A stretch of 64,000 bases of DNA from CAWDVK01 sp963805715 (GCA_963805715.1 CAWDVK010000020.1:62001-126000); one strand, 5' to 3'. Shown: positions 24,916 through 33,955, numbered from the stretch's first letter. Numbers and translations: made by a program. The notes: generated by a model from the letters alone, not told the origin.

Positions 24916-24950
24916 GCGTCCCGTCGTGGACAGTGTCGCCGACGGGACGC
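24916..24950. terminator. Perfect 11-base hairpin behind the inner tnpC gene
   Basis: GCGTCCCGTCG (24916-24926) and CGACGGGACGC (24940-24950) pair perfectly around a 13-base loop. It lies 22 bases beyond the stop of the minus-strand tnpC gene and 35 bases from the element's left end. It may end tnpABC transcription; there is no U-run, so a recombinase arm site is equally possible. Confidence 0.5.
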
Positions 24951-24972
24951 TCGCGGCCTGATTGCGGTGGTT

Positions 24973-25395
24973 TCAGCTCTCTGGATCGTTACCTGATCGG
25001 GTCCGTGCCGACCGCTGGTCGCCGAGTGCGCGGGCGAGCTGGCGGCGCAGCCGGGCGTTGTCGTCGGCGAGCTGCTTGCTGCGGTCGAGGGCGGCGGTGA
25101 GCCGGGAGCGCAGCGACGCGTCGGTGGCCCGCTGGCCCGCGGGGATGGCGCCGGCGGAGCCGACGCCGCTGGTCTTTTCGCGTAGCCTGCGGATCTGGCC
25201 GCTGATATCGGGCTGGGTATAGAGCCACGACCGGGAGACCCCGGCTGTCTGGGCGACTCGGGCGAACGTCACGGGAGCGCCGGCCCGGTCAAGCTCACGC
25301 AGCGCCTGGACGGCCTTCGCCCGGGTCAGCTCGTGACGCCGTGCGGCGGCCACGGAGAGCGGGTCAGGACGCACCGGCGGCTGCCTCCTCCTCAT
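24973..25395 (-). CDS. tnpC: TnpC-like (DUF6262-type) accessory protein of the inner element
   Basis: A 140-residue basic protein. An N-terminal helix-turn-helix-like segment (ALRELDRAGAPVTFARVAQTAGVSRSWLYTQ) is followed by a helical region (QIRRLREKTSG, LRSRLTAALDRSKQLADDNARLRRQLARALGDQR) that should form a coiled coil. This is the pattern of TnpC/DUF6262 proteins found behind tnpB in Tn554-family elements, where TnpC modulates insertion orientation and frequency. It overlaps the end of tnpB by about 30 bases. It is the only intact gene of the three core tnp genes in the inner element. Confidence 0.75.
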   Translation of the reverse strand: MRRRQPPVRPDPLSVAAARRHELTRAKAVQALRELDRAGAPVTFARVAQTAGVSRSWLYTQPDISGQIRRLREKTSGVGSAGAIPAGQRATDASLRSRLTAALDRSKQLADDNARLRRQLARALGDQRSARTRSGNDPES

Positions 25396-27631
25396 CCGGC
25401 CCCTCGGCCTCGAGGGTGGCGATAATTTTGTCCAGGTTGCCGGCGACCTGCCGGTTCATCTCGGCAACACGGGCATGCCCGCTCGCCTCGGCTGCGGAGA
25501 TGATCTGCAGCGTGGCCTGCCGCTGGGCATGATGCTGCGGCAGGAACTCCGCTGTAGTCACGAACATCGGGCAAGTCAAACAAGAGTTCGCATGCGGGCA
25601 GGTTTTGACTAGGGGCAGCTGGCAGTAGCCGTTCGGGAGCGCCTGGGTGGCGCGAGAGAGCTGCTGTTTCGCCCAGGCGGCGTCGCCGAGCGGCCCGCCG
25701 GGACTGATCTGGACAGGCTGGCCCTCGGCGTTCACTTTGCGGGCTCTTTCCCAGTGCTCGCGGACGGTCTTGTCGGACAGCCGCGCATAATGGGCGGTCA
25801 TGAGCGGCGAGTCATGATCAAGTATCTTCTGCACGACGTGCTGGGGGACGTCCCGGTTGATCAGGACCGTTCCCAGAGTGTGGCGCCATTGATGGGGAGT
25901 TAGGCGCACGGGCTGCCCGTGCTCGTCGCGGATGTCGCAGTCTTCCAGCCAGCGGCAGAGCGCACTGCGGTAGGTATGGCTGGAGATGGGCCTGCGCCCG
26001 TTGAGGTTGCCGCTCTGCCGGGGGAACAGCACCGGAGCGCCTGCGGGGAAGCGCTGCAGCACCCGCTGCTTCTGCTCGCCGATCAGCCGGAAGAGCTCGT
26101 CGTCGATGGGGACGAGGGCCTCGCGTTTCATCTTGGTGTTGTAGTAGCGCAGGTAGGGGGCGCCGTCGGCGTCGGCGACCGTGCAGTCGAAGGCCAGCCC
26201 GGCCGCCGAGGAGATCCGCAGGCCGCAGCGGATGAGGATCAGGGTGATGAGCCGGTAGGCCGGATTGTCCTGCCTGCCGAGGTTGGCGGGCTGCTCGACC
26301 TGGGCCATGACATGGGCAGCGAGGCCGCGGGGAAGCAGGGCGCCCCGGGCGGGGAAGTCCTCCGGGTAGATCGCCGTGGTGGCCGGCAGCGTGTCGTCCC
26401 AGCTGTGCCGGCGGATCGCCTTCAGGAAGCCGCTCAGCCCGCCGACGTAGTTGCTGTGGCGCACCTGGCCGCCCATTTCTGCCTGCAGGACGGCCAGGTA
26501 GCGTTCCAGCAGCGGGCGGGTCACGCCGTCCAGGCCGCGGGCGGCTCGGGCAGGGAGGTGAGCCAGGCGGCGAACCTGGTCACGGCCCTGGCCCCGGACC
26601 TGGCTGTGCTGGCCGACAGCCCGGTGGCCAGCTGCCAGCGCGTGTATCTCTTGGCCAGCTCCCGCAGCCAGGGCTGTGGTATCCCCGCGAAGCTGATGGT
26701 GGCCGCGGGCTGGTCGATGCCCAGGTTGCAGAGCCGCCAGGTGTCCCGCGGGTACTCGGTGTCCAGCCGGCGCCGAACGCGAGCGCCTCGACACGGCGGC
26801 GCGCGTCGAGGATGAACGGGCGCCAGCCGCGCCCGTTTCCCGGCGCATCGAGGGCGGTCCACCATTCCTCGGGCTGTTCCAGCAAGGAGGACGCGCCCGC
26901 GGCGGCCAGGACCGCCGCGAGCGGGTGGACTTCACGGGGCGGCAGCTTCGCGTCCTGCTCGTCGCCGCGGCACTGCAGGACGTACTGCATCTCCAGCCGG
27001 AGCCCGGCGGGCAGCCGCCGCAGGTCGATGTGCTCCTGGCCCGGCCCAGGATCTTCGCAGGAGGCCGCGAACTCATCGGTATCGGGACGCCCGTTGTCCT
27101 TCCACCGGATGTCGTGGCCATAGCAGAACACCGACGTGCCGCGGGTCCACAGGGAGCAGTAGCCGATCCGGCAGGCCGGCGGTGGCCCGTCCGGCGGCAG
27201 CAGCGGGGCCGGCGCCTGCCATTCCGCCAGGTCCGGGCATCCCGCGCGATGCCACTGGCGAAGGTGCCGCTGGCACATCTTCCGGCCCATCGCCCCGTAA
27301 TTGCATCCGGCGACGGCGCACGAATCCAGCGGCAGGTGGCCATGCCAGCCTGGTTCGGCTGTCGCGGCGAACTCCGCGAGGGAGACCCCGCCGGATCCCC
27401 GCCACCGCTGCCAGTGCGAGGTGCACAGGCCCTGCTGCGGTGCGGGCGGTCACAGCCGCTCACCGCGCAGGGTGGCCCGCCGAAGACCGGGTCCCGCGGG
27501 TCGAAGACCAGGTCCTCAGCCCGGAACTCCGGGCGCACCGCGGCCATGAGCTTTTCCAGCAGGCCGGCGGGAGCCCGGTGCTGCCTGGCCTGCCCCGGTT
27601 CCGCGGCGCCGGGGTTCCCGGGGCGGCTCAC
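25364..27631 (-). pseudogene. tnpB: TnpB-like tyrosine recombinase of the inner element, with about three frameshifts
   Basis: The frame is open throughout (755 codons), but the real protein changes frame. Homologous-looking sequence starts RAEDLVFDPRDPVFG with a Cys-rich C-GCDRPH motif, and moves near 27.47 kb to a second frame (AMGRKMCQRHLRQWHRAGCP, IRWKDNGRPDTDEF). It moves near 26.78 kb to a third (LDTEYPRDTWRLCNLGID, YTRWQLATGLSASTARSG) and near 26.53 kb returns to the first. The catalytic domain is intact there: IRCGLRISSAAGL, LTPHQWRHTLGTVLINRDVP, LDHDSPLMTAHYARLS, then a CPHANSCLTCPMF zinc motif. GTG 27631 overlaps the upstream orf (GTGA). It is decayed or contains sequencing errors. 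Confidence 0.75.
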
Positions 27632-27963
27632 CGGCCGTCCTCCTCACGGTCGAAGACGGTCGCGGTGACACTGACCGCGACGCCGCCGCGGACACCGCGA
27701 GCGTGCAGGTAAACAGCCGTCCCGCCCGCGGACGGGGTCTCGGTCGCCTCGTCCAGCCCCAGCGCCAGCCGCCATTGGGCGAACAGCCCGCGCCGGACTG
27801 CGGCGGGGGCCAGAACCTGGCCCGACAGGGCTCCGCCGGAGGCGGTGACGGTCCACGCGATCACCGGGATGCCCGGATGCGAGGCCAGGATCACGGCCAG
27901 CTCGCCGACTGCTTGCTGCTGCCAGCGGAACCGTTCGCCCTGGCTGATCCAGCCGCCGGTCAC
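27628..27963 (-). CDS. Small orf between tnpA and tnpB of the inner element
   Basis: A 111-residue protein, GTG start at 27963 overlapping the tnpA stop (GTGA) and TGA overlapping the tnpB start (GTGA). Both ends are therefore translationally coupled to recombinase genes, which argues that it is a real element gene. It is a mixed alpha/beta soluble protein (RWQQQAVGELAVILASHPGIP, VIAWTVTASGGALSGQVL, AVSVTATVFDREED) without cysteines. Tn554 itself has no gene in this position as far as I know. I recognise no family. Confidence 0.6.
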   Translation of the reverse strand: MTGGWISQGERFRWQQQAVGELAVILASHPGIPVIAWTVTASGGALSGQVLAPAAVRRGLFAQWRLALGLDEATETPSAGGTAVYLHARGVRGGVAVSVTATVFDREEDGR

Positions 27964-29058
27964 CAGGTCACCTCCCGCCCGGTCAGCCAGCCAGCTTTCT
28001 CTAGCGCCGCCCTCGCGTCCTCGACCGTCAGATGCCCATACACGGCCGACGTTGTGGTCACCGATGAATGACCTAGTAGCTTGGACGCGACCTCAATGGA
28101 CACCCCGTCGCGCAGCCACCTGGTAGCCGCGCTGTGACGGAGCCAGTGCGGGTCGAAATCCAGGCCGGTCCTCGCCCGGAGCCGCAGGACGAGATCATAA
28201 GCGGCCTGATAGGACCATGCCTGGCCCTTCGGTTCCGCCCAGATGTTCACGAAGACGTAGTCGCTGTCGATTCCGCCGTACTCCTCGTGCAGGTAGTCGG
28301 CATACAACCGGATCAGCTCCGGCGCGACGGGAACCGTCCGGGCTCCGGACTTGGCGCGTGCGCCGTTCGCGTTCTCCCGGGGCATGACGGTGATCTCCTG
28401 CTCGGCGGCGGCGATGTCCTCATGCCGGAGGCCGAGGACTTCGCCTGCCCGGCAGCCGGTCTCGTGCATCAGGGCGAAGAAGAAGCGGTCCGCAGCCTGG
28501 TGCAGGCATCAAGGACCGCCTGTGTCTCGGCGACGGTGAGGATCCGCGGCAGTTTCTTCGGCGCCTTCAGCGTGATCGCCCGGCCACGATACGGCTTCCC
28601 TCTGCTCACGTGGTGGAGGAACGGCTTCCACCCGCCTCGCCCGCCGGTCCGCCACGCGGCCAGCAGGTCACCTGGTCCTTCATCGTTGCGGGCCTGGTGC
28701 GCATAGAACGAGCTCACCGCGGCAAGCTTGCGGTTGACGGTGGCCGCGCTGACCTCAGGCACCGACGACGTCAGCACCGTGACCACTCCCGACCGCCCTG
28801 CGGCGGCAGCTGCAGCCACGCGACGAACTCGCCGATGTCCTCCAGCCGGGCCTCGCGCCAGTCCAGGCCCCGGAACCCGAGGAACTGCCACAGATCTTTC
28901 ATGTCGTGGGCGTACGCCTTGACCGTGTTCGGCGACCGGCCGATGTCGGTGAGATAGGCCAGGAACCGGTCGACCGGGACGACCGGCACGTCGTCGTCTC
29001 CCAGCACGGTCCACGATCGCGTCCCCGAGCCGGGGATCAGCACCGGATGCACGAGCAT
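27960..29058 (-). pseudogene. tnpA: TnpA-like tyrosine recombinase of the inner element, with two frameshifts
   Basis: The gene starts at ATG 29058 behind AAGGAGGAG. The first frame gives VDRFLAYLTDIGRSPNTVKAYAHDMKDLWQFL. A missing base in a G run near 28.795 kb shifts to VLTSSVPEVSAATVNRKLAAVSSFYAHQAR, and another near 28.48 kb shifts to FFFALMHETGCRAGEVLGLRHEDI. The catalytic residues are then complete: R in GCRAGEVLGL, HWLRHSAATRW, LLGHSSVTTTSAVYGHLT with H and Y. The total would be about 365 residues. It is a relic or an artefact of two single-base errors in G runs; the active-site integrity favours recent damage or sequencing error. Confidence 0.78.
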
Positions 29059-29180
29059 CGTCTCCTCCTTGAACTGCGTCATGGACAAGGCAGGAGATAA
29101 CCACGGATGAACCGTCATCCGGGCACGTGAGAACGCTCGTGATGGACGTTAAAGACACTTCAGTTGAGGCTAGAGATAAC

Positions 29181-29382
29181 CGACATCCAGCTGGTCCTCG
29201 GCCACGCCCAGCTGACGACCACGCAGATCTACCTCACTCCCCGCCAGGAAGACCTGATCCGCCGGATCGTGGCGCACCACGCGGGGCATGCCCGCCAGGC
29301 CGAGCAGCGGGCCGCGCCGCCGCCAGCGCCCGGCTACCGGCCCGAGACCCTGGCCGTCCTGTTCGGACAGCCAGCGCGATGA
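29181..29382 (+). pseudogene. C-terminal part of the interrupted outer recombinase
   Basis: This is the missing end of the gene that breaks off at 24.87 kb: DIQLVLGHAQLTTTQIYLTPRQED holds the second active-site histidine (LGHAQ) and the tyrosine nucleophile (QIYLTP). It ends TLAVLFGQPAR at a TGA at 29380-29382 that overlaps the ATG of the next recombinase (ATGA), showing the two genes were coupled before the insertion. Confidence 0.85.
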
Positions 29383-31856
29383 CCACTGTCGCGGCAGGCC
29401 CGCGGTCAGCTGATGGCACCGCCGACCCCAGGCCGCCGGGAACTTCCCGGGCGCGCAAGCGCGGAACCGCGCGAACCCGCTACCCTGCCCGCCCGGCGGC
29501 AGGCGACTGGCCCGCCACCCGGCGCTCCCGCCGCGACATCGAGCAACGGCTGTGCTGTGACCCATTCACGCCGGAGAACCCGGGCATGCACTCCCGGCAC
29601 CGGCGCGGCCTGGCGATGGCGCTGGACTGGCTGGAAGATCAGCCGGGAACGACCTGGCAGCAGCGGTGGCTGGCCAGCGGATCTGAGGCCGCCGGGCTCG
29701 CCTGGCGGCAGCTGCCCGCGGCCTGGCTGCGCTCCCGCGGCCGCTGCAACCGCTCCCGGCTCGGGACCCTGACCCCGGCACTGCTGACCTTCGCCGCCGC
29801 CGACATCATCCGGCCCTCGCTGGGCTGGCTGGTCAGCGGCGCGGCAGGCCAGGGCATCCTCACCCGCCGCATGTCCCGGTGCCGCGACCCGGACGGCTTC
29901 GCCCGGCTCCGCGCGGTATGCGGCGCCGACCCGGGCGTCCCGGCCGCCGCCGCGAAACAGGCACTTCACCGCGCCAGCCTGATCCTGGCCGCCAAGGGCG
30001 GCGCTGTCAGCGACATCACCATCGGCGACGTCCTTGAGCTGCTGGACGCGGAGAAGGACGCCTTCCGTAAGCCGCCGCCTTACGTCACCGTGTTCTACCG
30101 GGCGCTGGCCACGGCGGGCATCTTCGGCAGCCAGGCGCCCGCCACGCTGCGGGAACTGGGCACGGCGGGCCAGCGCACACCCGGGGAACTCATCGACCGC
30201 TACCAGATTGCCTGCCGTCCCGTCCGTGATCTGCTCGTGTCCTACCTGAAGGAACGCCAGCCCGCGCTTGACTACAACAGCCTGGAATCGCTTGCCTACT
30301 ACCTCGGCGGCCTGTTCTGGGCCGACATCGAGCGCCACCACCCGGGCGCCGATAGCCTCCGCCTTCCCCCGGAGGCCGCTGACGCATGGAAGCAGCGGCT
30401 CCGCACGGTTATCAAGACGACCCGGGCCGCCGACGGGCGCATGACCGAGACGACGGCTCACCGGATCAACTACCGCGAATGCCTGACCCCGGTCCGCGCC
30501 TTCTACCTCGACCTGGCCCACTGGGCCGTCGAGGACCCGGCGCGCTGGGGCCCGTGGGTGGTTCCCTGCCCGGTCGGCAGCGAGGAGATCAGCCGGCGCA
30601 AAGACAAGAGGCACCGCAAGTCCCGCATGGACGCGCGAACCAGGGAACGGCTCCCCGCCCTGCCAGCCCTGGTCGCTACCGTCAGCACGCGCCGCCAGGA
30701 CGCGGAAGCACTCCTGAATGCGGCCCGCCAGGCCAAGCCGGGCCACGCGTTCACCGCTGCCGGGCAGACCCTGACACGCTCCGTCGTCCCGCATGCCGTC
30801 GCGGGAAAGATCTGGGCCGACAATCCGGCCACCGGCAGGCGCCGTGACTTGCGCCTGGAAGAGGACCTGGCCTTCTGGACATTCGCGATCATCGAAGTCC
30901 TCCGCGCCACCGGCATCCGCATTGAGGAGCTTCTCGAGCTCTCCCACCACAGCCTCATCCAGTACCGGCTCCCCGGTACCGGAGAGATCGTCCCGCTGCT
31001 GCAGATCGCCCCGTCCAAGACCGACGCCGAGCGCCTCCTGGTCGTCAGCCCCGAGCTCGCCGACGTGCTCGGCACGATCATCCGCAGGCTCCGCGGCCAC
31101 ACCGGCGCCATCCCGCTCGTCCCCTCCTACGACGTCCACGAGTGCGCCTGGCAGCCGCCCGCCCCGCTGCTGTTCCAGCGCCGCGTCCGCGGGGAGGACC
31201 ACGCCATCACCCCGCACACCGTGCGCAGACTGCTCGCCACCGCCCTCGCCGGCACCGGGCTGACCGACCCCGCGACCAGCGGCCCGCTGCGGTTCACGCC
31301 GCATGATTTCAGGAGAGTCTTCATCACCGATGCCATATTGTCCGGCCTGCCCCCGCACATCGCCCAGGTCATCGCCGGCCACCGGGACATCAACGTGACT
31401 CTTGGCTACAAGGCCGTCTACCCAGAGGAGGCAATCCAGGCCCATCTGGCGTTCCTGGCCCGGCGGCGGGCCTTGAGGCCCACCGAGGAATACCGCGTCC
31501 CCAGCGACGCCGAATGGGCCGAGTTCCTCGGCCACTTCGAACGCCGCAAGGTCGCCACCGGCACCTGCGGCCGCGCGTTCGGAACCATGTGCATTCACGA
31601 GCACAGCTGCCTGCGTTGCAGCCTCCACTGGCCAGACCCGGCCCAGCGGCCCCGCATCGCCGAGATCCGCGGCAACCTCCTGGCCCGCATCGCAGAAGCC
31701 GAGCGCGAGGGCTGGCTCGGCGAGATCGAGGGCCTCAAGGTCAGCCTTGCCGGCGCTGAAGACAAGCTGGCCCAGGTCGACCGGCGCACCCGCAGCCGCC
31801 CAGTCGACCTCGGTATCCCGGCCGTCAGCATCGCCAGGCAGCCCGCCAGCGGCTAA
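29379..31856 (+). CDS. Large TnpB-like tyrosine recombinase of the outer element (intact)
   Basis: An 825-residue protein with the catalytic domain in the C-terminal half: R in VLRATGIRIEELLELSH, TPHDFRRVFITDAILSG (HxxR), IAGHRDINVTLGYKAVYPEE (H and Y). A CGRAFGTMCIHEHSCLRC zinc-like motif and a coiled-coil C-terminus follow, as in TnpB of Tn554-family elements. ATG 29379 overlaps the stop of the upstream recombinase. The frame is open through to 31856 without frameshifts, in contrast with the recombinases around it. Its partner is broken, so it is probably inactive for transposition by itself. Confidence 0.85.
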   Translation: MTTVAAGPRSADGTADPRPPGTSRARKRGTARTRYPARPAAGDWPATRRSRRDIEQRLCCDPFTPENPGMHSRHRRGLAMALDWLEDQPGTTWQQRWLASGSEAAGLAWRQLPAAWLRSRGRCNRSRLGTLTPALLTFAAADIIRPSLGWLVSGAAGQGILTRRMSRCRDPDGFARLRAVCGADPGVPAAAAKQALHRASLILAAKGGAVSDITIGDVLELLDAEKDAFRKPPPYVTVFYRALATAGIFGSQAPATLRELGTAGQRTPGELIDRYQIACRPVRDLLVSYLKERQPALDYNSLESLAYYLGGLFWADIERHHPGADSLRLPPEAADAWKQRLRTVIKTTRAADGRMTETTAHRINYRECLTPVRAFYLDLAHWAVEDPARWGPWVVPCPVGSEEISRRKDKRHRKSRMDARTRERLPALPALVATVSTRRQDAEALLNAARQAKPGHAFTAAGQTLTRSVVPHAVAGKIWADNPATGRRRDLRLEEDLAFWTFAIIEVLRATGIRIEELLELSHHSLIQYRLPGTGEIVPLLQIAPSKTDAERLLVVSPELADVLGTIIRRLRGHTGAIPLVPSYDVHECAWQPPAPLLFQRRVRGEDHAITPHTVRRLLATALAGTGLTDPATSGPLRFTPHDFRRVFITDAILSGLPPHIAQVIAGHRDINVTLGYKAVYPEEAIQAHLAFLARRRALRPTEEYRVPSDAEWAEFLGHFERRKVATGTCGRAFGTMCIHEHSCLRCSLHWPDPAQRPRIAEIRGNLLARIAEAEREGWLGEIEGLKVSLAGAEDKLAQVDRRTRSRPVDLGIPAVSIARQPASG

Positions 31857-31902
31857 CTGCCTACCCTGTCCTGATATAAGACGAATAGTCTAGTTCAGAG
31901 AA

Positions 31903-32245
31903 TACGCCCTGTCGGCCCTGATCTGCCGGGCCGCCACCGAGGCGGGCATCGACTCGGACCGGGTCAAGTTCAAGCGGACCGTCCGCATCGTCCGCCGCCG
32001 GGCCGCTGACCCGGCGGCCTTTCCCCCCTGAGCACCGGGAACGCATCCTCGCCACGGTCATGGCCGACATCACCCGCGCCAGGCACCTCAACCCCCGGCG
32101 CCGGAACCGGACCTACCCCAGGGTCATCAAACGAGCCCGCCACAACTCCTACCGCGTCAAACGGCCCGGTGACCACGGCACCCGCCACAGCTGCCCAGCC
32201 ACGATCAGGCTGGTCAACCTGCACCTGCTCACACTCGCAGCATGA
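31903..32245 (+). pseudogene. IS4-family transposase, C-terminal piece (frameshifted)
   Basis: The frame from 31903 reads YALSALICRAATEAGIDSDR and VKFKRTVRIVRRRAADPAAFPP up to a TGA at about 32029, then continues one base shifted as ERILATVMADITRARHLNPRRRN and RTYPRVIKRARHNSYRVKRP, ending at 32245. This is the C-terminus of the same IS4 family as the piece at 23449-23773. The break lies in a run of six C. The split plus the frameshift make it a relic. Confidence 0.8.
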
Positions 32246-32594
32246 CCAACTAAGTGATCAATTTAGGCTAAGTGGCATTGCCTCCGGACCGAGCCTCACG
32301 CTCGCGGCAGCAACTGCGGCCCCGGCCAATACGCGGGGCAGCACGGGAGCCCGGTCCTCGGGCTCAGAATCTCCTGCGTCACTCACGCCGCGCACGCTAC
32401 CGCCAGGGCAGCCAAGCAGCGAGGTAAACCCGCAAGCCGGTCACTTGCTCCCTTTCCGGCAGCCGATGACCGAGCGGACGGCACGGCGTCGCTCACGTGA
32501 TGGCACAAGCGCCACCGTGACAATGATCTCTGTCGGCAAGACCTCGGCACCTATCAGGAGGACGGGCACGACCGGCATAGCCAACCTTGATCAG
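32246..32594. other. Stretch without a gene behind the IS4 relic
   Basis: No frame here looks like protein. It begins with an AT-richer segment (AAGTGATCAATTTAGGC) that may be part of the IS end. It separates the IS4 relic from the lower-GC gene at 32595. Confidence 0.4.
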
Positions 32595-33449
32595 CTACCT
32601 CGTTTCCGCTGCGAGCCTTTTGCGGCGACGACGGAGTTCTCGCTGCGCCTGGGCGCGCGAACATTCCCGGGAACAGTACTTAACACCCTCGAGCCGGTTC
32701 TGATCAAAACGAGATCGGCCACGTTGTCTGACGAATACTTGCTGGCATGGCTCATTGGCACAGCGCTTAACTGTCGCACGTTCCACCATGTGATTATAAA
32801 GCTGAAGAAATGATGCTGAATAGACTGTGAAATCTCCCGGCACTCTGCGGCCTTCTCCAAATGGATCCTGGACGACTCCTACACTTATGCTCGTAAGGGC
32901 AGCGTTAAGAGTGTCGTACAAACTATGAAGTCGAACATTTAGCATAAGCGACTCGAAATCATTTCGATCACTCGTGATTCCTGGATATTGCCTTCTAAAT
33001 TCTGTATAAGTAATGTCATTGAGTTCCGGCTCCATTAGCGCCTCGAGACCACCAGGCGCCTGCAATGCAATCCACGTTTGAATGGCATATTGCGCTATCT
33101 CTATATGGAGACATACATCCTCGCGATGAAATCCATCATACGCTTCGTCTTCAAAATCTAGGCCAATCAAATGTTCTGCGCGAAGTTCTGGTTTCAGATC
33201 AGGCTGATCAAATTCAAATAGCATTCCATACTTGCTCATAATCTCTGCCGCAGCATCAAGATCATTGGGGTCGAGATTCATAAGCTCACGCAAGTAGAAA
33301 TCATGTGGGAGCTGCGCAATTCTTCGCGGCCCAAACTGGGTCGGCCACACGATCCAATCGCCGCGCACTTCAACTCCATCCATTGGGCGAAGCGGCGGAA
33401 CCGAGATGATCGTGCCAGGCCACAGCGTAGGACGAAAACGTGGATCCAT
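32595..33449 (-). CDS. Lower-GC gene for a protein with a C-terminal CGNR-like zinc motif
   Basis: A 284-residue soluble protein. Its first 210 residues are acidic and helical and unlike any family I know (ELMNLDPNDLDAAAEIMSKYG, YAIQTWIALQAPGGLEAL). The C-terminus has VERATVKRCANEPCQQVFVRQRG then KYCSRECSRAQAQRELRRRRKR: a C-x4-C ... C-x3-C zinc ribbon followed by a basic tail, like the CGNR/zinc-ribbon C-terminus of actinobacterial regulators. Codon use is visibly more AT-rich than in neighbours (many AAT, ATA, TAT codons), which points to transfer. ATG 33449 fits; a nucleic-acid-binding role is inferred. Confidence 0.65.
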   Translation of the reverse strand: MDPRFRPTLWPGTIISVPPLRPMDGVEVRGDWIVWPTQFGPRRIAQLPHDFYLRELMNLDPNDLDAAAEIMSKYGMLFEFDQPDLKPELRAEHLIGLDFEDEAYDGFHREDVCLHIEIAQYAIQTWIALQAPGGLEALMEPELNDITYTEFRRQYPGITSDRNDFESLMLNVRLHSLYDTLNAALTSISVGVVQDPFGEGRRVPGDFTVYSASFLQLYNHMVERATVKRCANEPCQQVFVRQRGRSRFDQNRLEGVKYCSRECSRAQAQRELRRRRKRLAAETR

Positions 33450-33591
33450 GGATGACGCCTCCTCGCTACGTCAAGCTGGTTAACGTGGGACGCTATCACG
33501 TGCCAGCGTACTACGCACGTGAGTCTCGGCTAGTGGGACGTTGGGCTGCGAATCCTTGATCAACTTTATGCACCCACTGGGAGTTCCGCAG

Positions 33592-33777
33592 ATGTTCACG
33601 ACGCGAAGACAGCAAACGAGGAGAAAGATCACCATCCTCATCATCGATGAAGACGCTGGACTTCCATCGCCGTCCCCGACGCGGGGCTGGAGATGGCTCT
33701 GCGCGTTGGCCAAGGTGGTCTGCGGAGTGATGGGTGCAGCGGCTGCTGTGGTAACTGTGTGGACCTTCGTGCGTTAG
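33592..33777 (+). CDS. Possible small membrane protein
   Basis: A 61-residue frame: a basic lead (TTRRQQTRRKITILIIDEDAG), then one helix (LCALAKVVCGVMGAAAAVVTVWTFV) ending with the protein. GGGAG lies 8 bases before ATG 33592. A longer frame from 33541 and an antisense frame (33480-33713) overlap. The single C-terminal helix resembles small tail-anchored proteins, but the assignment is tentative. Confidence 0.4.
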   Translation: MFTTRRQQTRRKITILIIDEDAGLPSPSPTRGWRWLCALAKVVCGVMGAAAAVVTVWTFVR

Positions 33778-33955
33778 GCAGGGCTGGCGCGGAGCTGACT
33801 GCACTGTCCAAGCAAAAAGAGCTGAGTAACTACGCTAGTGCCCGGAGATCATTGGTGATCGCCGCGAGGCTTGCCCGTGGGCGCGCGCCCTCGATCGCTC
33901 ACTGTTCCCACGGCATGTGGGCCAGGCTGACCTGAGAAGGCCGTCGCGCTGACTG

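Larger units (their letters stand above)
24875..29180 (-). mobile_element. Inner Tn554-like element inserted in the outer recombinase gene
   Basis: The element interrupts a recombinase gene between codons for PLT and DIQ. Its ends form a perfect 7-base inverted repeat, GTTATCT (24875-24881) and AGATAAC (29174-29180). A 6-base GTCGAC at the left, not matched at the right, could be the variable core that Tn554-type elements leave on one side. It carries, on the minus strand and all overlapping, tnpA-like (27960-29058), a 111-residue orf, tnpB-like (25364-27631) and tnpC-like (24973-25395), the Tn554 gene order plus one extra orf. tnpA and tnpB each contain apparent frameshifts. No resistance or cargo genes are present. 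Length is 4.3 kb. Confidence 0.8.
23774..31902 (+). mobile_element. Outer Tn554-like tyrosine-recombinase element inserted in the IS4 transposase
   Basis: The two IS4 pieces fix the boundaries: homology ends with THY at 23773 and resumes with YALS at 31903. The ends carry a 7-base terminal inverted repeat, CTGAACT (23780-23786) and AGTTCAG (31892-31898). Inside are two plus-strand tyrosine recombinase genes with an ATGA overlap, the arrangement of tnpA-tnpB in Tn554-family elements; no tnpC is seen before the right end. The first recombinase is interrupted by a second element (24875-29180). Without that insert, this element would be about 3.8 kb. It is probably immobile because its first recombinase is broken. 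Confidence 0.75.

Noticed and set aside
29406..31628. 740-codon minus-strand frame opposite the large recombinase
   Set aside because: The opposite strand encodes a clear tyrosine recombinase with all catalytic boxes; the antisense product has no family signals.
31861..32091. Minus-strand small orf near the IS4 relic
   Set aside because: It is antisense to the IS4 C-terminal sequence and has no coding character.
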